NCBI GenBank assembly: GCA_947069175.1 | Contig: CAMTDV010000030.1 | Span: forward strand, 96,434,411-96,498,410 | Reading direction: 5' to 3' | Origin: Scalesia atractyloides | Lineage: Eukaryota; Streptophyta; Magnoliopsida; Asterales; Asteraceae | DNA length: 64,000 bases | Shown: positions 22,594 through 35,084 of the stretch, one piece after another | How positions within the stretch are numbered: position 1 is the stretch's first letter | Layout of the letters: the number at the start of each line of letters is the position of its first letter | Notes under the pieces: model-generated | What the model was told of the DNA's origin: nothing | Database searches by the model: none | What the model saw: the letters and a program-made list of their open reading frames with translations, nothing else | Program-made: the position numbers and the translations under genes

Positions 22594-23682
22594 TTAGTTG
22601 ACTTTACCACCATCTGTAACTTGAAGCAGACTCCTTTCAAGAACATGAACCATATCTTGTTTTCCTCTGCAAAATTTCAAGATTCCAATCAAAACTTCAT
22701 AAAAAAAAACTTAAACTAGTGGTGGTAATTATGACCTTAATATGAGTTGAGTTGGGTATACTAAAATTATATAACGGGTCAATATAGATCTACGAATGGA
22801 TCATTTTAAGTCAACCTAAATTATACAATGGCTCAATCTAGATCTAGTAACGGGTCAGTTTAAGCAGTGGCGGATCTAGAAAAAACGTCAAGGAGCAACG
22901 TTTCAAAGTTTTCTTTTCTATAGGGGCAGCGAAATCGGATAAAAGGTCAAATTTTTCCAAAATTTACACTACCTCCGGAGCATCAACTGTCAAGGGGTAG
23001 CGGGGGCTACCCTTGTCTCAAGCTATATCCGCCCCTGAGTTTAAGTTGACTAAATTATACGACGGGAAAATTTTAGTTTGTTATAAAACCTATTAGCTTA
23101 AAGCGTGCCCAATGCGCGTACACCGCCTATGTGCTTATGGGTCAATTCAGGTCTACTAAAACTATATAAAAGATCAAAGTTTATATATGCTAACGTATCA
23201 GTTTGAGTCGACTTAAATTATACAACTGTAAAATTTTAGACTATTATAAAACTTGTTAACTTGAAAAGGTTGTCGCAAGTAAAAATATGTAACTTCAAAG
23301 AAAATTTACCTTTGACAAGAGAATCTTGAAACATCTTGATGAAGGCGAGGCCCTTCGTCGTATCCTTCACATGTGATCTCCCCTTGATCATCCATATAAC
23401 AAACTATGCCACTAGATTTATCTTCAAAAACCTGTTAAAAACAAGGCATGGTGTGTATAATAATTTGCAGGTGGATGGAAGAACATGAAGGGTAAAAGAG
23501 TAAAGAAAACACACCTTTTGTATCTTGATGGATGATCCGACGCGAATGAGCGATGAAGAAGTGTTTTGGGATTCTTGTTTTGCAAGCATGAATACCCTTT
23601 TTGATGTTGATGTTGATGGTGATGGTTTCTTGATTGGAGAATGAGCTAAGAACAAGGGTGATGAAGTGATATATGCAGCCAT
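22594..23682 (-). CDS. Small conserved plant protein, probably plastid-targeted, three exons
   Basis: I can read three exons: 23515-23682, 23310-23431 and 22594-22666. The phases fit, the junctions are GT-AG, and the product is 120 aa. The first 35 residues are rich in Ser, Thr, Pro and Lys with no acidic residue (MAAYITSSPLFLAH...), a typical chloroplast transit peptide. The mature part reads VFEDKSSGIVCYMDDQGEIT, then CEGYDEGPRLH, and ends LLQVTDGGKVN. The CEGYDEGPR-type motif gives the impression of a conserved family, but I cannot name it and do not assign a function. Intron 2 (22667-23309) contains a hAT MITE. Frame continuity and splice signals support a real gene. Confidence 0.8.
22865..23037. 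mobile_element. hAT-type MITE (CAGTGGCGGAT ends) in intron 2 of the small gene
   Basis: TIRs CAGTGGCGGAT / ATCCGCCCCTG are flanked by a perfect 8-bp duplication AGTTTAAG (22857-22864 and 23038-23045). 173 bp, non-coding; a different subfamily from the TAGGGNTGNAAAC elements. Confidence 0.88.
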
Positions 23683-24695
23683 TTGATGTTTGTTATGAAA
23701 ATTATTGAAAGAAAGAGTTTGTGGGCTTCTGCTTTATATTAGAAAATATATAGTCTTCATATTAATTTACTTAGTAGTGCTTTCACATAAGTTTTTATAT
23801 TAAGCATCTATATTTGGAGGGTGAGGGTGGGGTGCCTTATAAGATATATAATTAATTCATACATCATATAATATATATAATTAATTCATACATCATATAA
23901 CTTGTCGTATGTATATTGTGTTGTTGTATTATTTGTTTGTGATGTGATAATATTTGTTTTTATATATGTTTACAGACTTGGTGAATTGCATTGATATTAT
24001 TAGTAAGGCCTGGAAACAGGTCAGGTTGAGTAAAGATGATTAAATTGAAATTGAATCATAATAAAACTAGAACTTTTCAAAGATGGACTAATAAAATTTG
24101 TGTTTTCTGGGGAAAATTACATAACATTATAATAAATTGCGTGGTAAAATTAACTTTAACTAGAGGAGAATGATGTAAACCGAAAGAGAATCGAAAACCA
24201 TAAAAATAATACCGGTAGTTAGTGTTGAATTTGCTTTTAAGTAAAATTATAGCGAGACACAGGAAAATAAGCATGTCAAAATGGTATACTCAGAATTTTA
24301 TACAACATGTTTTTTAAAAGACATAACAGAAAATCAAACTATGCTCAAAAGTCTTTATAATAATAAAATAAAGTGTGTACACTTCAATCACTTATACATT
24401 ATTATTCGCAACTCGGCTTTGAGTAAATTTATATCGATAAATAAATAAAAACAAGCACCTCACAACGGCTTACTTGGAATTACATAAAACATCGTGATTC
24501 AATAGTATAAGATAAAAAGATATACATAATAAAATAATATGTATGATTACTATTCGTAACTCGGTTTCGAGTAATATTTAATAGAAACATAGATAAAAAT
24601 AAGTATGCAACAATAAAATACTTGTAATTTAATAGAATAAAAAGTAAAAAAAAATAACTATTATTATAGTATTAAAATAATAAAACTATAAAAAG

Positions 24696-24733
<38 letters not shown>

Positions 24734-26359
24734 ATAATATATTAAAACCACTATTCACAGGTTAATAGTTTATAATAAAAGTTATACGTTAAAAAGAAAA
24801 TGTGATTTAACGTAATATAAATGGTTTTATGGTGGAGGAGTCTGAAAACAAGGATCACATGCTACAGACCAGTTTGGCATTTGAGGGTTGGTTGGACACG
24901 GAGAGTCCGACAGTTGAAGTCCGCATCTACAGACCTGGTCCGGTGGAAGGGAGGTGGGGCCACACACACAAACAATGGTTTTTTTAATATAAACGTGGAA
25001 TACAAACAATGGTTTTTTTAATATAAAAGTGGAATGTGAGGTGAAGGTTTGTTTTCAAAGGAAAAATAAAAGCTTTTAAAGTTTGTTTGAAATCTGATGT
25101 GACATGCTGAGATGGAGTTTTGTGTGTTATTAGAGATGCTCTTAGTAAGGTTGAAATAACATTAAGTATGGTCTTTCCAAAATCTTAGTTTGTTAAATCA
25201 AACTCGTAAAAGGCAAAAATTAAAACCAAACCAAACCCAAATTTGAATTAGTGTTTTTAGTTTTCCGAGCCGTGTTAGACATTTTCGAATTAAGATTTAT
25301 GTTTTCAAATAGAGTTATGAATTTGTAAATTTCAAATCAAGTTATAAATATTTGAGTTTTGAACTAAACAACTCCGAGTTGTGTTAAACATTTTCGAATT
25401 AAGATTTATGCTTTCAAATTGAGTTATGAATTTGTAAATTTCAAATCAAGTTATGAATTTTTACAAATTGAGTTATAAATTTGTAAATTTCAAATCAAGT
25501 TATGAATTTTTAAGTTTCGAACCAAACAAAAACGAAAATCCAAATCTGAATAATAGACATACATTGATTTCTTCGAAATTAACATGAATCGAGTCAAATT
25601 TATGTTTGCCTCTAATCCAGTTTGTTAAAATGGACCCGAATTGAAATCGGGTTTTTTTTTTTCTTTTTAACTCTATTTTGATCGAATTGAAATTCAATTC
25701 CAAATAAATATAATTCAAAACCCTACCACATACAACATAAAGGTTTAAAACACTAGCACATATAAGTGAATACAAGGATCAAGGTTTTTAGAACTTTATA
25801 TGCACATAAAATAACAAAAGTAGGTTGTACCGAAGAAATAAGATGAATTATTGGATGGGAAATAATATTTAATGATTCATTAAGTATGACGGGTGGGGTA
25901 TGGTTGGCTTATCTTCATACTGTTGGTGTTGACATTTTTTCTTTAACTTTGGTTTCATATATTATAAGTTTATATCTAGTGGCCCTAAATTAATTATCTT
26001 TTAATAATATCTACTTGTTTCTTTTAATTATTTATACTTAAGCTCATCAATATACATACATGCATATATTAAGACTTCGATTAGATGGTATTATAATAGA
26101 TGAAAACGGATAAAAAACAATACTCAAAATATAATCATCTAATAAACTAATATGTTTCACTAAGCATTTGGAATAATTCAATAATTTAGTAGAATATGCA
26201 AGTACACCAAACTATTATTCATTCAAAAACTAAACTTCTTGTTATAAATTCCTTAATACAATAGAGTAGATTAGATTGGAATCATACCAAACTTTGCTTT
26301 CATCAAGCTGGGCCTCAACCATCATTAATTATTACAAGTTTGTTTTGATATTGAAAATG
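23683..26359. other. AT-rich intergenic sequence
   Basis: The first 100-200 bp should hold the promoter of the small gene at 22594-23682. Further right are a short duplicated ATAATTAATTCATACATCATAT (23850-23900), a (TA)n tract at 24702-24729 and the tandem repeat at 25255-25515. No gene was recognised. Confidence 0.45.
25255..25515. repeat. Tandem repeat, about 120-bp unit plus partial 60-bp units
   Basis: The block beginning CATTTTCGAATTAAGATTTATG (25279 and 25389) recurs after about 110 bp. The sub-block GAGTTATGAATTTGTAAATTTCAAATCAAGTTAT (by key words) appears three times up to 25505. Diverged and non-coding. Confidence 0.75.
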
Positions 26360-26367
26360 TTGTGAAG

Positions 26368-26967
26368 TAGGGTGAGCATGGTGCGGTTCAGTTCGGTTAT
26401 TGCCTATAACTGAAACCATAACCGCACACTTCGGTTATCAAAAAATCATAACCATTCGGTTCGGTTAATGCGGTTTCGGTTAATCGGTTATTTGCGGTTA
26501 ATATGGTTTCAGTTCGGTTATAGGTCGGTTATTTTATAGTATCTAAAGTTAGGCTTTAAATGTGTGGGTTATGCAAATATCATGCGCAAAAAATAAATAT
26601 ACACAGTTAAAGCTTGTAGAATTATCAATTATATTTTACTTCCATGTGTTATGTGGAAGCATACATACGAACACAAAGTGGCTAGAGTTTTAAATTCAAT
26701 GAGGTTGAGTCATGGTTAAAAGACTTAAACACTTCACCCAAAAAATATGGATTGGGCCATGGTTAAACACTTAAACACTAACTTAAAAACCAATGGTCTT
26801 ATGGGTTCGGCCATGTTTAAACATTCGGTTCGGTTCGGTTATTTGCGGTTATGAAACTAATAATAACCATAACCGAACCGCAACATGCGGTTATCAAAAA
26901 TATAAATAACTGACCCTTCGGTTATTTCGGTTGCGGTTCGGTTATTTCGATTTTATGCTCACCCCTA
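26368..26967. mobile_element. hAT-type MITE with GGTTCGGTT arms
   Basis: The ends TAGGGTGAGCAT / ATGCTCACCCCTA are flanked by a perfect 8-bp duplication TTGTGAAG (26360-26367 and 26968-26975). Arms consist of degenerate CGGTTCGGTTAT and its complement. The central 280 bp (about 26530-26810) is unrelated unique sequence. 600 bp. Confidence 0.88.
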
Positions 26968-27006
26968 TTGTGAAGGTTGCTTATTGCATTTATCTTGTAT
27001 GTATAA

Positions 27007-27040
27007 CTAGTTGATGCCCCACCCGCGTTGCGGGGCGATG
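27007..27040 (-). mobile_element. Candidate Helitron 3' terminus
   Basis: Read on the minus strand, a GC-rich hairpin (GCCCC...GGGGC, 27017-27037) is followed five bases later by CTAG and then host T. A hairpin shortly before a CTRR end inserted at A/T, with a CCCGCGNNGCGGG-type core, is the typical plant Helitron 3' end. The body would extend rightward from 27007. I could not find the 5' TC end, and there is no helicase gene, so any element is non-autonomous. Confidence 0.55.
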
Positions 27041-27099
27041 GCCGAATAATGAGCGAGTGTTAGGCAACGTTTTGACACGGAAAACAATTAAATCGAGTC

Positions 27100-27780
27100 A
27101 ACCAATTAAAAAAACACTTTTATAGTTTTGCTAAAAAAAACTAAAACAATGGCAATACTGTTATTTTTAAGTGAGGGGAAATTTATTTTTTTACTGAGGT
27201 AAAATCGTAAGTTGCTAAAAGCTAAAGTGATGGCAGTACTGTAAATTGGAACCAAGGGCAAAATTGTAAATTTACGCAGGGGCAGATTCATAATTTTGAA
27301 TTTGGGGTAACACAGTAATATAAATTGGAACGAAAGGTACAATCGTAATTTTAGGCTGGAGGCAAAACTGTAATTTTATTTTGAACCGAAGGCGAAATCG
27401 TAATTTTAGGCTGGAGGCAAAACCGTAATTTTATTTTGAACCGAAGGCGAAATCGTAATTTTGAGTTGGAGCCAAAAGGGTAATTTTATTTTGGACATGG
27501 GCAAAAACGTAATTTTAAACTGATGGCGAAATCATAATCTTTTAAACGGGGAAAAATCTATTTTTGAAGAGAGGGCAAAATCGTAATTTTAAGTTGGGGG
27601 CAAAAACATATTTTCCTTTTGAACTGAGGCGAAAACGTAATTTTGAGCTGAGGGCTAAATTGTAATTTTGAATCGAGGACAAAAGCGTAATTTTTTAGCT
27701 GGGGACAACAACACAATTTTATTTTGAGCAGGGGGCAAAAACGTAATTTTAAATTGGGGCAAAATCGTAATGTTAAAGTG
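27100..27780. repeat. Degenerate tandem array, about 30-bp unit GGCAAAATCGTAATTTT
   Basis: Some twenty variants of (G)GGCRAAAWCGTAATTTT(A/G)A separated by 10-20 bp run through this stretch. Two adjacent copies around 27338-27450 are almost identical. It may be the interior of the candidate Helitron that ends at 27007. Confidence 0.75.
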
Positions 27781-28190
27781 TATGAGAATAATAAACGATT
27801 TGGGTCAATGGGGTAGTGTCAGGCAGTTGCCTGGCACTATTCCCTTATCAGTATTTTGTATATATAGCTGCCTGGTACTATTCCCCTATCATTTTGTATA
27901 CGTAGGGAATACACAAAATTACAAACATGTTCATCTTCTTGGTATATTTATATTTTGAAGTGGGTATCTAATTTCTTTTTGGTATATTTATATTTTGTAA
28001 AACTTTAATACATTTCTTTTTGTGTTTTATTTTCGTGTATCTTCTTTATTTATTTTTTTAGTACATGTCTTCTTGATATTATTTTGATTGGAATTTAACT
28101 ATAAAAAAGAAAGGGGTTCGTATATTTTGTAATTATATTGATAATATATGGTTTGACATAGATCTATAAAAAATATATATTTATTAGAGT
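27781..28190. other. AT-rich intergenic sequence
   Basis: A short duplicated CTGCCTGGYACTATTCCC motif occurs at 27829-27845 and 27869-27886. Otherwise no feature was recognised. Confidence 0.4.
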
Positions 28191-28197
28191 AAAGTTC

Positions 28198-28615
28198 TCG
28201 TACAAATAACCTTAATGTACTAGACTTACGAAAGGCATGAAAAAGCCAAAAAAATGTGGTGGCATTTTCGTAATTATTTGCTTGTAGGATAATTATCAAA
28301 ATTACTCTACAAGTGTATCAAAATTACTCTGCAAGTTTATCAAACAACTTACAATTCAAAATTACTCTACAAAATCATTTATAGAGTAATTATAATACTT
28401 TACAAAATTATCTTATAATATCAAAATTACCATATAAGATCATTTGTAGAGTAAATTATGACACTATACAAAATTACTCTACAAGATCATCTGTAGGGTA
28501 AATTTGATAATTACTCTACAAGTAAATAATTACGAAAAACGCCACTGCGTTTTTTACATTTTCATCATATTCGTACGTTTTGTATGATACGGGTATTTGT
28601 ATTTCATCTTTGTGA
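28198..28615. repeat. Foldback element built of AAAATTACTCTACAAG units
   Basis: The outer arms pair: GGTGGCATTTTCGTAATTAT (28258-28277) with the complement ATAATTACGAAAAACGCCAC near 28526-28545. The interior alternates AAAATTACTCTACAAG and its complement-like forms about ten times. No target duplication was identified. Non-coding. Confidence 0.6.
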
Positions 28616-31333
28616 TATTTATTAAATCATATTTGAATTGTTATGTACTTATATCATACCAACTATTAGATCATATTTAACTCCGACTGGATGAACCCGG
28701 TCGGGTTTCTTGGACCGGCTTCAATTTTTGTTATAGCTTACATATGTATAGTATGTGAGAAACCTTGATTGTTTTTACAATATGCACGTTTGAAAAACTT
28801 GAACACAAAGCTCCTCTGAAACGGCATGTGTTGATGTGTGTTTTACTATGTTATATGACATCATGTAGTTTTTTGAACAAGTTCGACTAGTGAAAAGTGG
28901 AGCTTCGATTTCCGTTTTGACTGGTTCCTCTAAACATTTATATAATATCAATTATCAACCTTTGTGGGCTATGTTTGTTTGTACGTTATGCATTGTTGTT
29001 GTTGTCCGCAATATTGTACCTTATGCGCATTATTCTTTGTTTGATTTGTTTTTGTGTTTGGGCTTTGGGCCTGATGGGCACTTGTTGTTTGATGGTGTAT
29101 TTCACCTATTCTATGTCTCTCTCATTATCGCAACACCTCTTTCTTCTCTGGAAGTCGCCGACTGACTTTCGTTTTGGTTGTTGTTTGTCGTGGATTGTCA
29201 TCATGTATGACTTGGTGCTTTCTTTGAGCGTTCATTTCTTTGGATTTTTGAAAACCGTTGCTCTGTTGAATCGGAGTTTATCTTGGAAATGTTGAGGTTA
29301 TAACTCTTGTAAGGGTTAAATTTGTGTTCGTTTTGGTTGAATCGTAGTTGACCTTCGAAATGAAAAGCTATAATCCTTTGGTAAGTGTATATGATGTGTC
29401 TTTGGATTTGTTACATATATATTTACGTTTTTTGGTTGCTTGAATCGGAGTTTCTTCTCCGAATGCAGCGACGATGGTATGTAGTTGACCCTTGTATATC
29501 TCGTGTTCCCAAAAAAGCTTTAGTCGAGTTTTTGGATATGTGGTTGTTATGTAGCTAAACGTGATTTTGTTGTTGCTTATCTTTAGATTTGGATTTGTTA
29601 GTGGCGAAGAATCGTTAATGAGCCATGGGTATGATGTGTTATGAGGGATGTTTTAACTGTACATTTGGATCTATGATTGTTATGTTTTAAAACCTAAGGT
29701 TACCTGGGTTTTGTTGTTGCTTACCTTTACTTTTGGATTTGTTTTTCTTTGATGTCATTTGTGTCTTTTAAGATACTCAGGCTATGATGTTGGGTTGAGT
29801 CTCAAGGGTAGGGATGCTTGCATTGTGGCGTATGAGATGTCAATGATACTTTGGTGGATTGGTGGCTTAGGCTATGAAGCTTTGCTGAGTTTTTTTTTTT
29901 TTTTGTTGTTGTTGTTGTTGTTTACAGAATTACAGGTTATATCAGACTCGGCTCAACTAATATTAGGCAGTGATGATGACCCTTTTTGTTGGCAACAGAG
30001 ATGGCTTTTAACAAGCAACCACGCCTACTTTAATTTGAATCTATGGTCATTTGTAATGTACGTTGGTCGATAATTGATATTATATAAATTGGCAACTTTT
30101 TATGCAAGTGAGGTTTAGTTGGGTTGGAGATAAGATAAAATATAAACTGAACATTTGAGCTGTTATTTTTGTAAGCAAAGATGTTATATTTACTTGTAAT
30201 ATCAATTATCAATCTTACCTTTGTGGCCTTTGTTTGTTTGTACGTTATAAGTTGTACGCCATTGTCCGCATTAACTTATTGTACTATATGTGTTATTGTT
30301 TGTTCGATTCATCGTTTCATTGTACGTGTTGTTTGGTTGCCTCGTATTTGTTTAGTCGACTCTTCATTGGTTTATTATCTTGAGAGATGCCTATATATTT
30401 CAGATTTACATTTTGTAGGCAGTGTGTGCTACCAAGCCTATTGTATGGTGAGAGAATAGAGAAACTATGAGAGAACATATCTTTGAAGATGGCATATACT
30501 CAGTTATGCTTAACCACTCATCCAGATCTTTAGGGAATGCAAAGTGTACACACAAGCGCTTGCACTTCTTGGGTCCCGTTAGTCAAGAGTTGGAACACTA
30601 ATAATGACTAACGAGTACATGACATGACGAAACTAGCGACCCACAATCATAAGTATTGTCTGGTCAAGGGTGCTGTACACGGCCTTTTGTATTACAACAT
30701 CGTGATAAGCAGCTAAAGTGGCCGACTACTAAATCATATGTTCAGATGGCAGCCAAAAACAAACTAATGAGTCGCCAGTGCCACCAAAGTGTTCGGTCCG
30801 CTGGTGTTTTTGGTAGGTAATGATGGAGAAAGAATGACCAAATGGCTTGGAATATATTCTTCTTTTAGTTTACTTTCTATAACACCCCCATAACCATTAC
30901 TTTCATGGGTCCACTCAGATTACCTGCATCTGAGCCACAAAATATTCACTTGACAAAAGAATTCCTTTTGACTCAAATATCAGTTCAAATATTACCTTGT
31001 TTCATGTCCTCTTACCTGCCAAAAGTTCATTCATCTGTTAATCATCACCAATTTTTATGCTTTGTGTTGGTACACCTCACCATTTATTCCATCTATCCTG
31101 TAAAAGATTTAGGGTGCGTACAACCGCAAAACCCTTGAGACAAAAAACACTGTAACCAAAAGTTTGTAAAAGTACCATGCTAACAAAACAAAAGTCTCGC
31201 TCGTCGAGAATCTTGGTCAAAGTTTCCATTTTACAATGTTCAACGCACAGCTAACAAAACATTTAGCAAAAAAGCTGTAACAAGATTTATTTCACCCTTT
31301 ATTTCAAATCTCCCCAATGCCGCACACACCCAT
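28616..31333. other. Intergenic sequence with one dispersed duplication
   Basis: Segments of roughly 110 bp starting AATATCAATTATCAA at 28946 and 30198 resemble each other (both contain TGTTTGTTTGTACGTTAT and TTGTCCGCA). The hydrophobic open frames here (28890-29295, 29759-30459) have no recognisable domain, and I do not call them genes. The end next to 31333 should contain the 3' UTR of the aminotransferase gene. Confidence 0.4.
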
Positions 31334-34300
31334 TTAATCACGGAACTCATCCATGAACTTTTTGTGAAATTCAGTCAACTGTGAAACTATGGCTGGAATC
31401 TTTTCCTCTTGTGGCAATATCGTGCACCTAAAATGCCACGTCCCGGGAACCTATCGTAAACCAACAAAAACGATCAACTATTAAACTACCAACACAGGTA
31501 AAACAAAGTACATCCGAGCATATAAACTTAATAAACAAGTATTTAATAAGACTAGTTTCTTACCTGACCAAAACCTGAACCAGGAACCACAACTATACCA
31601 GTGGCGTTCAGAAGTCGAGCGGCATAATACGCATCCGGTGCTTTTTTAAGTGATTCCGCTTCTTTTATTGCTTTGTTGGGTAGCACGATGCGTGGGAAAA
31701 GATACATTGCACCTTCAGCTTTGTTGCAAGTAACACCCTCTAAGCTGTTGAGTGCATCTTCCAATGTCTGTTGTACGATAACAAATAAGGTAAAAAAACA
31801 TAAAAAGACAAAATTATTTATCAAAGATCTGATAAGATATAATTTGAACTGACCTTTGCACGCCTTGCCAGTGATTGTAGGATACCATCTTTTTCAGCAG
31901 AATATGATTCATAAGACTCATCTCCAACCTGCATACGTGTACGTATTAAACTTATAATCATAATGATTAATGAATAACCACTTGCCGTATAATAAAACAA
32001 AACCAAACGTACCTTTGGAGGGCTCATAACAAGGCTAGCGAGAATTTGACCAGAAATATTTGAACACAGATTCACAGATGCCACCTTGTAGATTTGTTCC
32101 CTAACCTCGGGACTAAAACCAGTCACCTCCATGTAACCACCTCTTTTCCCGCACTCACCGTAATACCCTGAAAATCAGTTGGTTTTTAGTCAGATTCAAA
32201 ATCTTGCATGATAAGTGTTGCTATATAAAAAAATAAAAAAAAAAAACAAAAAAACTATGCAGTTAATATCGGTGATATACCGGTTATCGGTCCCCATCGC
32301 TACCGACATTATCGGCGATATTGACCGATATTTGACCAAAATATCACTGATTTTCCAGATATCACTACCTTTCTTCTTAGTTCTACCATTCGTCTTTCTT
32401 CTTATTGTTGCTATTAGTGTTTTAAGTCTTAGTCAGTTCCTACTTGCTAAACTGTAGTGTTTTGCAAGTTGCAAAAGGTTAATTTGTTAATGGTAGGAGA
32501 GTAAACTGAATTGTTAGCGTTAAATTGCTATATATAAATTCTGCATGATATTACATTACCGATATCATCTCAAAATATCGGTTCTTGACCGATATCCCAC
32601 TGCTGCATAGAAAAAAAAACTACCTTTAGACACGGATTGAAAAGAAACCAAGGGGATATCCTTGTCACCGTATCCCATTGAACGAGCCACTTTCTTGAAA
32701 GAGTGAAACTGCTTCTCAGGGACATAGATGTTTTCTTGGTATACCTGTATCATGTCCATAATATTTAAAGAACACGAATATTTTCTTAAATAATGTTTTG
32801 ATGAACTTGTAGAAATTAGTTACCTCATCTGCTAGAAGTACCAAACCTTCTTTCTTGCAGAACTCGACAATATCACGTTGGTTCTCCTCAGCAAGCACCT
32901 ACATAAATATTTTTAAAACAAATTATTAGAAAAATACAGAATTAATTGCTACGTGTTTTGAAGACTAGATATATATGATATATTTACCTGTCCTGTAGGG
33001 TTTCCGGGATTGATTACAACCAAAGCTCTAACGGTAATACCCTTTTGTCTAGCAGCTTCCAGTTGCTTCTTGAGCTCGGAGATCTCAAGTCCCCAACCCG
33101 TTGCTTCATCGAGATAATAAGGAACCTGAAACATGATTATGCATTTGCTCTGTTATATGCTTCCTACGTAATGAAAGTTTGAAACTTCATTCTCGAAACA
33201 GTAAGAAATATAGTTGAAATGGGATAAGAAACACATACAAGAGTGCCACCGTGAAGGGCGATTGAAGCAGAGTAAAGAGGGTACTGAGGAATTGGACAGA
33301 AAATCCCATCGTTTTCGGATCTTATTAGTAACTGCATCATCATATGAACCTGATACAGAGAGATGATACAATCTGTGATCAATCTGACATTTTCCGCTAG
33401 TTTTAAAATATATTTTGTATGTAACACACGTTAAAACCGCAAAAATGAAGAAAGAAAAACACAGAAAATAAATCTTTATACCGCTGGACTTGCACCATCT
33501 GTCAAGAAGATATCATTTGGATCAGCGGGAAAACCATCACGAGCTTCAATTCCAGCAGCAATGGTGTCACGCAATCCCTTAATACCCTGATGCCAGATAC
33601 AAAAACATGTCATGTTACACACACATATAAATATATACATACATACATACATCATACATATATTTCATAAGCTCAAAAGAAGGCAGTTTTACCTGACTGT
33701 GACTGTATGCACCAGTGGCTCTACCAGGGATTTGATCAAGGATCTGCCATGCTCGCTCAATGGAATCCGCACTGTAAGTTTAAACATGCATGTTAGGGTA
33801 CTTGACTTCATAAAAGAACTAAAATAAAAGTGCATAACTGACACCAGTTTATATGTATATACCTAAACAAACCATGTGTTTCACTCCTATCCAATATGTT
33901 AGGATGATCACATAATGCAAGAACCTATCATAATATAATACACAGTAGTAAGCAACAGTTTTACACAAATAAAAACTCTATAAAGATTACTGCAGAATGC
34001 AAACCTCTCTGAAGAAGGTGATTGGCTGTTGACCAAGAGATTGTGGATTTCCAATGTTACAGTAAATTATCTGCAAATGTTTTAAAGACATGAGAAGTGA
34101 AGCACAACTTAAAACCTCATCTAACTGTAAGGGTGTAAACGAGCCGAGCCCAAGCTCGCCTAAACATGACCTTGGCTCGTTTAACCTACGAAAGGTCGAG
34201 CTCGATCTATCTATTTCTCAAACTCGGCTTGTGAGTAGTTTTTTTAAAGCTTGTTAGATAAACTAGCTCGAGCTCATTCAAGCTTTCAGCAAGCCGATCT

Positions 34301-35084
34301 CAAGTAGCTCATGTGCAGCTTGGCTCTTTTACGCCCCTACTTATAAGATTACAAAAGCAAAGAGAATATAGTACCTCCTCAAAAGGATGAGAACCTGGAT
34401 TTGCTTGCAAATCTTGCTGTAATTTCTGTAATAAATCAATATAAAAACATCAAAAACTAATCATTCAACTAAATCAACAACTTCTTTACCAATCTATATA
34501 CCTATATATATATATAAAGGCAACCAAAACATATAAATTAATCAAGCTTATTCAAATTTAGTTTTTTTTAACTTACCTGAGCCAGAGACACAATTTCACC
34601 ACGAACAGCATACTCACATTTCAAAACCTAAAAAAAAAAAGAAAGAAAAACACATCAACACACAAATCATCCTGCATCCATACAATCATCCGATTAAATC
34701 AACTTATTTTTCCCCCAAATTCCTTCACTTATAAGTTAAATCAACCGTATCAATCCAATCTGATTTCAAATCTCATCAAATCACCGATCAAAGCATCAAC
34801 ACTTCAAGTCAACATAAACCAAAACAACAAACCCTAACTACTGCTAAAAATCAAATCAAGTTACAGACCTTAGGGTTTAAGGAGTCAACAGTGAGGGGTG
34901 GAGTGGAGTTGTTGGAAGCCATTGAAGTGTCGGAAGTGAAGAATCGAGGAAGAATGGAGGAATAGTAATAATAATAATGGTTGGAGGATAATAAAGAAGA
35001 TTGGTGATGGTGATGGGGATTGAGGAGTGAAACGGTGGCGTTTGAGATCAGACGTTTGGCTCTGTGGGCTACGAATTTCCGCAT
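31334..35084 (-). CDS. AlaAT: Alanine aminotransferase (glutamate-pyruvate transaminase), 15 exons
   Basis: This PLP enzyme interconverts alanine and 2-oxoglutarate with pyruvate and glutamate. Exons in order: 34869-35084, 34577-34627, 34375-34425, 34005-34070, 33863-33924, 33693-33771, 33482-33586, 33239-33349, 32988-33125, 32824-32898, 32624-32744, 32013-32167, 31854-31928, 31564-31767, 31334-31450. The frame is continuous and the product is 541 aa, the family length. The first ~50 residues (MRKFVAHRAKRLISNATVSL, His/Tyr/Ser-rich) look like a mitochondrial presequence. The catalytic part shows IGNPQSLGQQPITFFREV, FLTDGASPAVHM, the INPGNPTGQ motif and GYMEVTGF; it ends LTEFHKKFMDEFRD. The Schiff-base Lys is in SVSKG. 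Introns 3 and 11 hold repeat elements. It appears functional. An internal Met (MASNNS, about residue 53) could start a cytosolic form; that is inference. Confidence 0.97.
32245..32605. repeat. Foldback repeat with CCGATAT motif in AlaAT intron 11
   Basis: ATGCAGTTAATATCGG near the left end pairs imperfectly with CCGATATCCCACTGCTGCAT at 32590-32609. Both halves carry repeated CCGATAT/ATATCGG. It resembles the other simple-motif foldback MITEs in this window, but I could not establish a target duplication. Confidence 0.5.
34128..34339. mobile_element. hAT-type MITE with GCTCGAG arms in AlaAT intron 3
   Basis: TIRs TAAGGGTGTAAACGAGCC / GGCTCTTTTACGCCCCTA have arms of degenerate AAGCTCGAG/CTCGAGCTT. 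The flanking 8-mers (TCTAACTG / CTTATAAG) do not match, so the insertion is old or altered. Confidence 0.65.

Noticed and set aside
28890..30459. Several hydrophobic open frames resembling small membrane proteins
   Set aside because: T-rich intergenic DNA naturally encodes Phe/Leu/Val-rich frames. No motif, splice context or start-site support.
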